This document shows, one piece after another, positions 1 to 9,318 of a stretch of 64,000 nucleotides of DNA. Numbering within the stretch: the first letter of the stretch is position 1; each line of letters starts with the position of its first letter. The notes under the pieces were generated by a model. The model ran no database searches and was not told the origin of the DNA. It saw only the letters and a list, made by a program, of their open reading frames with translations. The stretch lies in NCBI GenBank assembly GCA_963812525.1, contig CAWEVL010000009.1, positions 744,001 to 808,000 on the forward strand, given 5' to 3'. The stretch is from Bog-756 sp963812525 (lineage in GTDB: Bacteria > Actinomycetota > Acidimicrobiia > Acidimicrobiales > RAAP-2). Made by a program: the position numbers and the translations under genes.

Positions 1-416
1 GCGGACAGGCAGGACAGGAGCATCGACGGCACCGCATGGCTGGCCCAGGTGAGCAGCCGGACCATCTCCGCCCAAATCGGCTCGCCCTCCAGGGTCGGCT
101 CGACCGGATTGGACCCGGTGACGATCAGCAGCTGGGGTGGGTGGTCGAACAGTTCGGCCAACGGTGTGTACCGCTCGGCGATCCGGAGGGCTGCGGCCTC
201 TCCTCTCGGGACCCCGGCCATGGTGTACAGGCGGACATCCAGGCCCTGGCGGCCGGAACCGACGTCGAGAAGGTCCAGGAACTGGCGTTCGCTCTGCACG
301 AAGGCCCCGTCGGGCATGTTGTTGACCACCGCGCACGTCCATCGGTTCACCGAGGGGCCGGCGTCGGCCACGCCCGGGGGGCCGGTCATGGGCGAGTCGA
401 GGTGCAGAACGACCAT
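1..416 (-). CDS. MetA-family homoserine O-acyltransferase (partial, C-terminus off the left edge)
   Basis: The minus strand is open from an ATG at 416 to the window edge (about 138 codons). The peptide carries the MetA/HTS hallmarks in order: VNNMPDGAF near residue 29, then SERQFLDLL, then LIVTGSNPVEPTLEGEPIW, and finally SMLLSCLSA, where the Cys fits the acyl-accepting nucleophile of this glutaminase-like fold. The family transfers a succinyl or acetyl group to homoserine, opening methionine synthesis. The frame stays open upstream of the ATG to 446 but offers no better start. It is divergent from the SsuD-like gene. A MetX of the unrelated alpha/beta-hydrolase fold lies 13 kb away, so this copy may be redundant or have another substrate. 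The catalytic Glu and His would lie off-window. Confidence 0.75.
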   Translation of the reverse strand, partial: MVVLHLDSPMTGPPGVADAGPSVNRWTCAVVNNMPDGAFVQSERQFLDLLDVGSGRQGLDVRLYTMAGVPRGEAAALRIAERYTPLAELFDHPPQLLIVTGSNPVEPTLEGEPIWAEMVRLLTWASHAVPSMLLSCLS

Positions 417-534
417 GACCAGGTATCGGCAGTTCTGCGGCTCTTCCTAAAGGAACGGGTCGGATTATGTCGATAGGGGTGTGGGTGACCCCGCCTCGGA
501 GTGGGATCGCCCGACACCGTGAGAAGGGATCGGC

Positions 535-1725
535 ATGCCCGTGGAGATCGTTGGGATGGTGGGCACCAGGGACGCCTCGGAGATCAAGGGGCCACTGGTG
601 GACGGCCCGGTGGTGGACTGGATGGACGGCCCGGTCATCGAGCCCGACTACCTGGTCGAGATCTCCCGCGCCCACGAGCAGGCCGGATTCGACCGGGTGC
701 TGGTGGGCTATGGAGCCGTCGGACCCGAGGGATGGGCCGTGGCCGGCGCCGTGCTCCACCACACCGAGCGCCTGAAGGTGCTCGTGGCCCATCGCCCCGG
801 CTTCGTCCAACCGGCCCTCCTGGCCCGCAAGGCGGCGACGCTCGATCACCTGACCGGCGGGGGGAGGATCGCCATCCACTTCATCACCGGAGGCGACGAG
901 GCCGACCAGCGACGGGAAGGCGATTTCGTGCCCCACGACGCCCGCTACCGGCGGACCGGTGAGGTGATGTCGATCGTGCGCCGCATGTGGGAGGAGAGTG
1001 CCCCGTTCGATTTCGAGGGGGAGTTCTTCCGGTATGAGGGTGCGTTCACCTCGGTCAAGCCGGTGTCTCCCGGGGGGATCCCCCTCTACTTCGCCGGAGC
1101 CTCGCCCGCAGCCATCGAAGTGGGCGCGACCCATGCCGACGTGTACGCGTTCTGGGGTGAGCCCCGGGCCGCCGTGGCCGAGCGGATGAGCTCCATCGTG
1201 CCGGTGGCGGAGCAGGCCGGACGTTCCCTCCGCTTCAGCATCTCACTGCGTCCCATCATCGCCGACACCGAGGACGAGGCTTGGGAGAAGGCGGAGTGGA
1301 TCGCCGAGACCACCGCCGAGCGGATCGAGCAGGCCAAGGAGCGGATGGCCGGCCGCCAGGATTCGTACCAGGGACTCGGCGGGGCGGCCAATGCCACACT
1401 GTCCGTCGACCGTGGGACCGGAGGTACGACGTCGGTCGGGCGGAAACGTCTGATCGCCATGTCCGCCGAGCGCGAGGTCTACGACGAGCGACTGTGGATG
1501 AAGGTGGCCAACCTGACCGGCGCGGCCGGAAACTCGACCGCGCTGGTGGGCACGCCCCAGCAGGTGGCCGAGGCCATGCTGCGCTACTACGACCTGGGCT
1601 GCACCACCCTGCTGCTGAAGGGCTTCGATCCTGTGCCCGATGCCGTTGAGTTCGGCAAGGAGCTGCTGCCCATGGTGCGGGAGGGTGTCGAGGACCGCTC
1701 GTCCTCCCGGCCGCTCACCGCCTGA
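535..1725 (+). CDS. LLM-class flavin-dependent monooxygenase, SsuD-like
   Basis: A 396-residue luciferase-like monooxygenase. The TIM-barrel segments include SRAHEQAGFDRVLVGYGA, a FITGGDEADQRREGDF loop and YFAGASPAAIEVGATHAD, the pattern of alkanesulfonate monooxygenase (SsuD) and close relatives. The C-terminal region (LVGTPQQVAEAMLRYYDLG) also matches SsuD-type proteins. SsuD uses FMNH2 and O2 to release sulfite from alkanesulfonates, which would fit the methionine/sulfur genes nearby. No SsuE reductase or SsuABC transporter is in the window, so the substrate is unproven. GAGAAGGGA 6-7 nt before the ATG supports the start. Length is normal for the family. Confidence is high for the family and moderate for the sulfonate role. 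Confidence 0.85.
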   Translation: MPVEIVGMVGTRDASEIKGPLVDGPVVDWMDGPVIEPDYLVEISRAHEQAGFDRVLVGYGAVGPEGWAVAGAVLHHTERLKVLVAHRPGFVQPALLARKAATLDHLTGGGRIAIHFITGGDEADQRREGDFVPHDARYRRTGEVMSIVRRMWEESAPFDFEGEFFRYEGAFTSVKPVSPGGIPLYFAGASPAAIEVGATHADVYAFWGEPRAAVAERMSSIVPVAEQAGRSLRFSISLRPIIADTEDEAWEKAEWIAETTAERIEQAKERMAGRQDSYQGLGGAANATLSVDRGTGGTTSVGRKRLIAMSAEREVYDERLWMKVANLTGAAGNSTALVGTPQQVAEAMLRYYDLGCTTLLLKGFDPVPDAVEFGKELLPMVREGVEDRSSSRPLTA

Positions 1726-1878
1726 CGGCTTCCGGCCCACGGGCGGTGGTCGGCACCGGACCGACCCCAGCTCGTGCCGACCGGCCGGCTCGGCGGGGGG
1801 CTGCGACCCGTCCTCGCCTCGCCCGCGGCACCCGAACACCAGGCCGCGGCCTGCCCCCACCGCCCCGCGGTCGGGGGG

Positions 1879-2574
1879 TCACGCCAGTCGAGGTCGCCGT
1901 ACCGCTCCGCCCCTGCGGCCCGAGCGGCGGGCGTGGAGCCGCCCGGCCAGAGCCCAGGGGAGGTGGAGCAGGGCGTCGAGGGTCAGCACGGCCCCCACGC
2001 CGACGGCCACGCCTCCCAGCGCGTCGGTCGGGTAGTGCCAGCGGAGGACGATGACGGCTGCGCACACGCCGGAGGCGACCAGGGTGCCGACCATCACCAC
2101 CGCGGGGCGGGCCCGGGCCGGCGCCACCAGCGCCGCCGCCGTCAGCAGGGCGGCGGCGGCGGCCACCGTCCCCGACGGGTAGGAGGCACTCCCGGTGATG
2201 CCCAGATGCCGGCCCACCAGGGGCTTGGCCAGGTCCTGGACGATCAGCACGGCCAGTACGGGGGCGACGGCACAGGCCACGGCCCGGACCCGGTCCGAGA
2301 ACACGCCGACCGCGAACACCAGGGCCACGCCGCCGAGCAGGGCCGGGAGCGAGCCCACCGTCACCAGGTCGTGGGCCCAGCGGGAGGCCGGGTCGGCGGG
2401 GAGGGCGGCGTAGCCCCAGACGTCGAGCCGGTTGGGCCAGGGACGGTGGACGAACGCCAGTCCGGCCACCGCCGCCGAGGCCAGTGCGATGAGGCCGACC
2501 AGTAGCTGGGCGGTGGCGCCCCCGAGGGTGGCGGCCCGGGGTCCGAGACGGCGGTTGGGTGGGTGCGCTCCCAT
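1879..2574 (-). CDS. PAP2-family membrane protein with altered catalytic motifs
   Basis: A 231-residue polytopic membrane protein with about six hydrophobic segments and the PAP2 order of motifs: AKPLVGRH (Lys117), SYPSGT (131-136) and RWHYPTDALGG (His180, Asp184). PAP2 enzymes dephosphorylate lipid phosphates or isoprenyl diphosphates at the membrane. Here motif 2 reads PSGT instead of PSGH, replacing the His that normally protonates the leaving group, and the Arg usually six residues before the motif-3 His is missing. The motif-3 His and Asp remain. The fold assignment is good, but phosphatase activity is doubtful. It lies convergent to the SsuD-like gene and is the last of a run of minus-strand genes. 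Confidence 0.75.
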   Translation of the reverse strand: MGAHPPNRRLGPRAATLGGATAQLLVGLIALASAAVAGLAFVHRPWPNRLDVWGYAALPADPASRWAHDLVTVGSLPALLGGVALVFAVGVFSDRVRAVACAVAPVLAVLIVQDLAKPLVGRHLGITGSASYPSGTVAAAAALLTAAALVAPARARPAVVMVGTLVASGVCAAVIVLRWHYPTDALGGVAVGVGAVLTLDALLHLPWALAGRLHARRSGRRGGAVRRPRLA

Positions 2575-2632
2575 GCCTCGAGGCTACGGGCCACCGACCC
2601 CGATGTCCGCGCGAGCCGACGGTCGGCGGGGC

Positions 2633-3016
2633 TCAACCGCTGGGTGGGTCGTCCAAGCTGCGGTCGGCCGGCGTGGCGTCGAGGGCCTGGTCGGTCACCC
2701 CGAGGAGCCGGGTCATGGTGAGGTGGTGGGCCTCGAGCTTCTGGTCGATCTTCTTCTCGTGCTCCTCGAGCTGGAGCCGCTGGGCCTCGAGCAGCGACTC
2801 GTGGCGGAGGTCGGAGACGATGTAGCCGCCGACCAGCGCCATGGGCAGCCAGACGAAGGACACGTAGAGGTTCGGCCCGTCGACCGACTGGTCCAGCGGC
2901 CACCAGTCGCCATGGAGTCGGTGCCATCCGAAGAGGAGACCGAAGACCACGAAGTACAGGACCAGGAAGGTCACCAGCAGCAGGATCTTCCTGAGGTGTC
3001 TCACCGCGCTCCCCAT
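2633..3016 (-). CDS. Small membrane protein with coiled-coil tail
   Basis: A 127-residue protein of unknown function. Two hydrophobic stretches (KILLLVTFLVLYFVVFGLLF, about residues 9-28, and a VSFVWLPMALVGGYIV segment) are followed by a charged, heptad-like helix rich in Glu, Lys and Gln (LEAQRLQLEEHEKKIDQKLE), which predicts a cytoplasmic coiled coil. The chosen ATG (MGSAVRHL) sits directly before the basic anchor of the first membrane segment. An upstream in-frame ATG at 3088 would only add a Pro/Arg-rich stretch of shadow-like composition. It lies between the PAP2 and crotonase genes on the same strand, with no sign of tight coupling. No function can be assigned. Confidence 0.6.
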   Translation of the reverse strand: MGSAVRHLRKILLLVTFLVLYFVVFGLLFGWHRLHGDWWPLDQSVDGPNLYVSFVWLPMALVGGYIVSDLRHESLLEAQRLQLEEHEKKIDQKLEAHHLTMTRLLGVTDQALDATPADRSLDDPPSG

Positions 3017-3142
3017 CCGATGTCGTCGTCGATCCGGGGCCGGCCGGCCGGTCCGATCGGGTGCCGCGGCCCACCGCGCTCCGGGCACAGCCTGACACTC
3101 CGGGAGCCGGGGAGGGTGGACGGCGACCCGGTCCGGACCGGG

Positions 3143-4027
3143 TCAATCGGCTGGTCGAACCGGTCCGCCGGTCCGGCCGGCGTCGGTGGGCAGGTCCACG
3201 TACACCGCCGGCCGCTTCTCGCGCAGGGCGGCCACGCCTTCCCGGTAGTCGGGGCCGGCCATCATCGGGTCGAGCAGGGCCTCGGCCACCCCGACCGCCT
3301 CGGCCGCCGTCGTGTGGAAGGCCTCGTAGACCTGTCGTTTCGAGGCGGCCATGGATGCCGGTGAGACCGAGACGGCCAGCGTCCGGGCGTACCCGGCCAC
3401 ATGGTCGGCCAGCTGGTCGACCGGCACCACCGCGGCGACCAGGCCCAGGTCCAGTGCCTCCTCGGCGGCGAAGGTGCGGCTGGACAGGATGAGGTCCAGG
3501 GCCCGGGGGAGCCCGATGAGCTTGGGCAGCAGCCAGGCCAGCCCGAAGGCGCACGGGAGCCCGAGCTTCCCGTGGGCGGTGGTGAACTTGGCCCCGGCGG
3601 CGGCGAAGCGGAGATCGCAGTAGCAGGACAGGGCGAAGCCGATCCCGGCGGCCGGGCCGTTGACGGCGGCGATGATGGGCTTGGGCACACCGAAGTGGTA
3701 GGCCAGCTCGGCGTCGAATTCGGGCCGCACCCCGTAGCCCGGTCGGGGCAGGTCGTCGGTGTCCCAGGTCCGGTAGGCGCCCCGCTCGGCGTGGCCGGCC
3801 AGATCCTCCGACTCGGCCCCGGCACAGAATCCCCGACCGGAGCCGGTCACCACGATGACCCGAACCCCGGGGTCGTCGACGGCCCGCTGGAGGCAGGCCC
3901 GGTACTCGGCGTTCATCTGGGCGGTCCAGGCGTTGAGCCGCTCGGGACGGTGGAGGGTGACGGTGGCCACCCGCTCACTGACGTCGTAGCGCGTCACCTC
4001 GAGGTCGGAGGTGTCGACCGGCGGCAT
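3143..4027 (-). CDS. Enoyl-CoA hydratase/isomerase-family protein lacking the hydratase glutamates
   Basis: A crotonase-superfamily protein of 294 residues, beginning at MPPVDTSDLEV; an earlier ATG at 4084 only adds a low-complexity tail. The oxyanion-hole regions are recognisable (FCAGAESEDLAG and AVNGPAAGIGFALSCYCDLRF), as are FTTAHGKLGLP and FAAEEALDLGLV. Aligned by eye to rat mitochondrial hydratase, the two acid/base glutamates are replaced: GGGCEL becomes GIGFAL (Glu to Ala), and QPEILLG becomes TAHGKLG (Glu to His). Classical hydration of enoyl-CoA is therefore unlikely; isomerase, thioesterase-like or other CoA chemistry is possible. It lies downstream of ahcY on the same strand with an 80 bp gap, so co-transcription is possible but not shown. 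Confidence 0.8.
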   Translation of the reverse strand: MPPVDTSDLEVTRYDVSERVATVTLHRPERLNAWTAQMNAEYRACLQRAVDDPGVRVIVVTGSGRGFCAGAESEDLAGHAERGAYRTWDTDDLPRPGYGVRPEFDAELAYHFGVPKPIIAAVNGPAAGIGFALSCYCDLRFAAAGAKFTTAHGKLGLPCAFGLAWLLPKLIGLPRALDLILSSRTFAAEEALDLGLVAAVVPVDQLADHVAGYARTLAVSVSPASMAASKRQVYEAFHTTAAEAVGVAEALLDPMMAGPDYREGVAALREKRPAVYVDLPTDAGRTGGPVRPAD

Positions 4028-4106
4028 CAGCGGGCCCGATCCGAGGGGGCGGCGGATCGCCCGTCCCGCGCTGGTGCGGCGCACAGCCGGAGCGGTCGGG
4101 GCAACC

Positions 4107-5552
<1,446 letters not shown>

Positions 5553-5847
5553 GAGGGCTCCTTCGCTGGGGCCGGTCCCGTCGGGGAGGCCAGGTTCTCT
5601 CGGACGGGGAATCCGGTCCCGTCCTGGCCGGCTCCGGGGTGGGCTCGACCACTGCGGAAGAGGTCGCGGTGCCCCGGCGTCGACCCCCGCATGGTAGCCC
5701 ACGGGGCCGGGCCCACCCCCTGGGCCCGCTGGTCGCCGGCCCCGGTGGGGCTCGTCCCCATGGATTCCCGGTCGGGGGGCCGGCCCGCTACCATCGCTGG
5801 TGGTGCCCACTGGGCGTTGGCCGGGCGGGCGGAACCGGGGAGGCTCG
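5553..5847. promoter_or_regulatory. Divergent ahcY / lipoprotein promoter region
   Basis: This 295 bp stretch separates two divergent genes. A -10-like TACCAT at 5789-5794 points right, and a GGGGAGG ribosome site lies just before the lipoprotein ATG at 5848. A leaderless GTG at 5800 or 5803 is an alternative start in the same frame. Nothing matching a SAM or SAH riboswitch core was seen on the ahcY side. Confidence 0.45.
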
Positions 5848-7560
5848 ATGGCTCGAGGTCGCAGGGCGACGGCGGGTGCGGGTGCGGGCGGCCGGCCCGG
5901 CCCGGCCCGGGCGACTCGGTGGCGAGGCCTGACCAGGCTGGGCGGTGCGGCGGTGATCACCGGTGCCCTGCTGACGGCGTGCACCTCGTCGTCCAGCTCG
6001 CCCCCGGCCTCCGACTCGACGGCGGGCGGCGGCACCGTGCTCCTGGTGGGGACGTTCGACGGCCATGCCGGGAAGTACCCGACCATCCAGTCGGCGGTCG
6101 ACGCGGCCAAGGAGGGCGACTGGATCCTCGTCGCCCCCGGCGACTACCACGAGGACGCCGACCAGTCCGGGGCGCCCACCGACCCGGCCCACGGGGACAT
6201 GGGCGGGGTGATGATCACCACCTCGGACATCCACCTCCGGGGGATGAACCGCTCCACGGTCATCGTGGACGGCACCAAGCAGGGCGCCTCGGGGCCGTGC
6301 AGCGCAGACCCGTCGGTCCAGAATTTCGGGGCCAGCGGCGGCGACGGCACGCCGGTCGGCCGGAACGGCATCCTGGTCTGGAAGGCCAACGACGTCTCGG
6401 TGGACAACCTCACCGCGTGCAACTTCCTGGCCGGCTCGGGCGACTCGGGCAACGAGGTCTGGTGGAACGGGGGCGCCGACAGCGGCACCATCGGCCTGCA
6501 CGGCTACTCGGGGAGCTACCTGACCGCCACCACCACGTACTTCAGCACCCAGGGTACGGCCGATCAGCAGGAGGCCACGGCGGCCCAGTACGGGATCTTC
6601 TCGTCCAACTCCCGGGGTCCGGCAGCGTGGAACCAGCTGTACGCCAGCAACTTCAACGACTCCGGCATGTACGTCGGGGCCTGCCTGCAGGAGTGCGGAA
6701 TCACCATCGACCACGCCTGGATGGAGTACAACGCCCTCGGCTACTCGGGGACCAACTCGGGTGGGGCCATCGTGGTCGAGCACTCCCAATTCGACAACAA
6801 CCAGGACGGCTTCGACACCAACACCCAGATCAACGGCGATCCGCCGGCGCCCCAGAACGGCAACTGCCCGAAGGACGGCATCAGTCCCATCACCCACACC
6901 CGCTCCTGCTGGGTGTTCATGCACAACAACGTCCACGACAACAACAACCCCGACGTCCCGGAAGCCGGCAACGCCGCCGCCGGGCCCACCGGGACCGGCA
7001 TGACCCTGTCGGGCGGCCGCAACGACACGGTGATGGACAACACCTTCTCCCACAATGGAGCCTGGGGGTTCCTGATGGTGCCGTTCCCCGACTCCGGCAC
7101 CCCCGAGATGGGCCAGACCTGTTCGGGTACGGGCGGGGTCCAGACGCCCGGCTTCGGCTGCGTGTACGACCCGATGAACAACGCGTTGCTGCACAACACC
7201 TTTGCCCACAACGGGTTCTTCGGGAACCCCAGCAACGCCGACTACGGCCAGATCACCCTCGACGGCAGCCAGCCCTCGAACTGCTATGTGGGCAACACCG
7301 CGCCGAACGGCAGTGCCCCACCCAATCTCGAGCAGCTGCAGCCGGTGTGCGGCAAGACCACCTCGGCCGGCAACACCGGCGGAGCACTGCTGGCCCAGGT
7401 GCTGTGCGACACCGGGATCGGGAGCTGCCCGGCCGGGGTCGTCTACCCGCCCCGCACCGGCGTGGTCATGCACCCACTGCCCAAGGACATCCCCTCCATG
7501 CCCGATCCGTGCGCCGGGGTGCCCTCCAACCCCTGGTGTCCGGACGGCAAGCCGGTCTGA
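5848..7560 (+). CDS. Secreted lipoprotein with right-handed parallel beta-helix (NosD/pectin-lyase-like)
   Basis: A 570-residue exported protein. An Arg-rich n-region and hydrophobic stretch end in the lipobox LTAC (residues 42-45), followed by a Ser-rich linker, so it should be lipid-anchored outside the membrane. The start of the mature domain (GGTVLLVGTFDGHAGKYPTI then QSAVDAAKEGDWILVAPGDY) is the classic entry of a pectin-lyase-like beta-helix, and the body contains repeated Asn-rich turns such as HNNVHDNNNPD and MDNTFSHNG. These folds bind or cleave polysaccharides, but no catalytic set could be identified, so the substrate is unknown. Ten or more Cys suggest disulfides outside the cell. 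GGGGAGG before ATG 5848 decides the start. Confidence 0.75.
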   Translation: MARGRRATAGAGAGGRPGPARATRWRGLTRLGGAAVITGALLTACTSSSSSPPASDSTAGGGTVLLVGTFDGHAGKYPTIQSAVDAAKEGDWILVAPGDYHEDADQSGAPTDPAHGDMGGVMITTSDIHLRGMNRSTVIVDGTKQGASGPCSADPSVQNFGASGGDGTPVGRNGILVWKANDVSVDNLTACNFLAGSGDSGNEVWWNGGADSGTIGLHGYSGSYLTATTTYFSTQGTADQQEATAAQYGIFSSNSRGPAAWNQLYASNFNDSGMYVGACLQECGITIDHAWMEYNALGYSGTNSGGAIVVEHSQFDNNQDGFDTNTQINGDPPAPQNGNCPKDGISPITHTRSCWVFMHNNVHDNNNPDVPEAGNAAAGPTGTGMTLSGGRNDTVMDNTFSHNGAWGFLMVPFPDSGTPEMGQTCSGTGGVQTPGFGCVYDPMNNALLHNTFAHNGFFGNPSNADYGQITLDGSQPSNCYVGNTAPNGSAPPNLEQLQPVCGKTTSAGNTGGALLAQVLCDTGIGSCPAGVVYPPRTGVVMHPLPKDIPSMPDPCAGVPSNPWCPDGKPV

Positions 7561-7611
7561 GCCGCCGCCCACCCGACCCGGTCCCGTCGTCACCCCGGTC
7601 CGGGGGCGGGG

Positions 7612-8319
7612 CTACTCGACGAGGTCCTCGTCGGGGGGGCGGATCGGACCGTCGGCGAAGAAGGCCAGAAACGGTGCCGGGTCGCCCTCCCAGGCCAGGG
7701 ACCGGAACTGGGCCGGGGAGCGCCGGCCGCCGAACGACCGGAACAGCTCGAAGGTCGGCGCCGAGAGCCGTACCGGTACCGGGGGCTGGCCGAGGACGGC
7801 CCGGAAGTCGGGACTGTCCAGCTCGACTCCGGGCAGGCAGCCCTCGGTGACCAGGCCGTCGAGGGCCCCGGCGATGAAGGCCAGCCCGATGTGGACGCTG
7901 TCGGCGCCGCGGCCCCCGGGCCGGCCCAGGGCCCCCCGGATGTCGTGCTCGTGGGTGCAGGCGTCGAAGACGAACTGGGCCGCGCTGCGGGCCGGGAAGC
8001 CGACCCCCATCGCCTCGACGGTGGGACCGGCGTCGTTCCACCGCTCGAGCAGCTGGCGCAGCCCCCACGGGGCGAACCGCCGGACCTGGTCATCGGCCCA
8101 CGGTGCGGTGCCGACGCCCTCCAGGTTGCCCTCCAGGATGTCCGACTCCACGCCGTAGAGGTGGGCCACGGCGTCGGTCACGGTCCAGCCCGGGCAGGCC
8201 GGCACGGGCACGGCGGCGGCCTCGGCGTCGGGCAGCTCGGCCAGGAGGTCGCTCAGCCGGGAGCGGATCCCCGGGTAGGTGGCCACCGACGTCCCGGCCG
8301 GCGGCAGGAGGCTCGGCAT
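7612..8319 (-). CDS. Maleylpyruvate isomerase-family mycothiol-dependent enzyme (DinB-like, TIGR03083 type)
   Basis: A 235-residue member of the DinB/MDMPI superfamily. The N-terminal four-helix domain shows CPGWTVTDAVAHLYG and FDACTHEHDIRGALG; these supply the three-His metal site of the family (one His in AHLYG, two in HEHD). A C-terminal domain of the MDMPI type follows. Relatives use mycothiol as a cofactor or in thiol transfer, consistent with an actinomycete, but most have no proven substrate. It is divergent from the pirin gene with a short shared promoter region. Confidence is high for the family and low for any reaction. Confidence 0.75.
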   Translation of the reverse strand: MPSLLPPAGTSVATYPGIRSRLSDLLAELPDAEAAAVPVPACPGWTVTDAVAHLYGVESDILEGNLEGVGTAPWADDQVRRFAPWGLRQLLERWNDAGPTVEAMGVGFPARSAAQFVFDACTHEHDIRGALGRPGGRGADSVHIGLAFIAGALDGLVTEGCLPGVELDSPDFRAVLGQPPVPVRLSAPTFELFRSFGGRRSPAQFRSLAWEGDPAPFLAFFADGPIRPPDEDLVE

Positions 8320-8367
8320 CCCCCCACGGTAGGCCGGTCCGACCCGGGCCCGCCTACCATCGGGGAG

Positions 8368-8385
8368 GTGACGGGCCGACCATGA
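8368..8385 (+). CDS. Possible leaderless 5-codon mini-ORF upstream of pirin
   Basis: A TACCAT hexamer at 8355-8360 lies 7 nt before a GTG. The frame GTG ACG GGC CGA CCA ends in a TGA that overlaps the pirin ATG as ATGA. If transcription starts at the GTG, as in other leaderless genes here, the pirin would be translated by re-initiation. No peptide evidence is possible from sequence. Confidence 0.25.
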   Translation: MTGRP

Positions 8386-9302
8386 CCGCAGCCGGGCCCA
8401 CCGGTCCCCGCCCGGGTGGCAACCTCCCGGCGGTGGCCGTGCGGCCCAGCCGGGAGACGGTGGTGGGGGACACCCGGGTCCGGCGAGCCCTGCCCCAGCC
8501 GGGGCGCCGCACCGTGGGGGCGTGGTGCTTCATCGACCACATGGGCCCGGTCCCCACCGAGCGCACGCCGGGCGGCATCGGGCCCCATCCGCACACCGGG
8601 CTGCACACGGTGACCTGGCTGGTCGGAGGGGAGCTGCTCCACCGCGACAGCCTCGGCTCGGAGCAGGCCATCCGGCCCGGCCAGCTCAATCTGATGACCG
8701 CCGGCCACGGGGTGAGCCACGCCGAGGAGCCGACCGGGAGGCACGGGGGCGGCCTCCACGGCGTGCAGCTGTGGGTGGCCCAGCCCGAGGCCACCCGGCA
8801 CGACGGTCCGGCCTTCGAGCACCACTCGACCCTGCCCCGGGTGGCGTTGGGTGCGGCCCGGGCCACCGTGCTGGTCGGGACCCTGGCCGGCGCCACCTCG
8901 CCGGCCCGGCGGGACACCGAACTGGTCGGGGTGGACCTCCGACTGGCCGTCGGCTCGGCCGAGCTCCCGCTGGTCCCGGCGTTCGAGCACGCCCTGGTGG
9001 TGCTGGAGGGCGCCGTGCGGGTCGGGAGCCGGACCGTCTCCCCGGGCCAGCTGGCCTACCTGGGCCCGGGCCGGGAGGAGCTCGGGATCTCCGCCGTCGG
9101 GGAGACGCGCCTGCTGCTGGTGGGGGGGACGCCGTTCGAGTCGCACGTCACCATGTGGTGGAACTTCGTGGGTCGCTCGAGGGACGAACTGGGCGAAGCC
9201 GGCCGCCAGTGGAACGCCGGCTCCGACCGGTTCGGCGACACCGGCTCCCCGATGGCCAGGATCCCGGCACCGCCGGCCCCCTGGGCGGCACCCTCCCGGT
9301 AG
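8382..9302 (+). CDS. Pirin-family bicupin protein
   Basis: A 306-residue pirin. The N-terminal cupin has the signature FIDHMGPV, GIGPHPHTGLHTVTWLVGGE with the metal-binding His residues, HRDSLGSEQAIRPGQLNLMT and GHGVSHAEE; a second cupin carries EHALVVLEGAVRVG and a pirin C-terminal domain. Some pirins are quercetinase-like dioxygenases, others bind transcription factors or pyruvate dehydrogenase; the sequence does not decide between them. GGGGAGG lies 13-19 nt upstream, which is rather far, so coupling to a leaderless mini-ORF is an alternative to direct initiation. It converges on the GH3 gene with a 16 bp gap. A second, distinct pirin is in the accessory region (28872). Confidence 0.85.
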   Translation: MTAAGPTGPRPGGNLPAVAVRPSRETVVGDTRVRRALPQPGRRTVGAWCFIDHMGPVPTERTPGGIGPHPHTGLHTVTWLVGGELLHRDSLGSEQAIRPGQLNLMTAGHGVSHAEEPTGRHGGGLHGVQLWVAQPEATRHDGPAFEHHSTLPRVALGAARATVLVGTLAGATSPARRDTELVGVDLRLAVGSAELPLVPAFEHALVVLEGAVRVGSRTVSPGQLAYLGPGREELGISAVGETRLLLVGGTPFESHVTMWWNFVGRSRDELGEAGRQWNAGSDRFGDTGSPMARIPAPPAPWAAPSR

Positions 9303-9318
9303 GCGCCGGCTGCCTGGT

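Noticed and set aside
5553..5700. SAH riboswitch before ahcY
   Set aside because: A GGGGCACCGCGACC stretch loosely recalls the core, but the conserved flanking stems and the second half do not fit.
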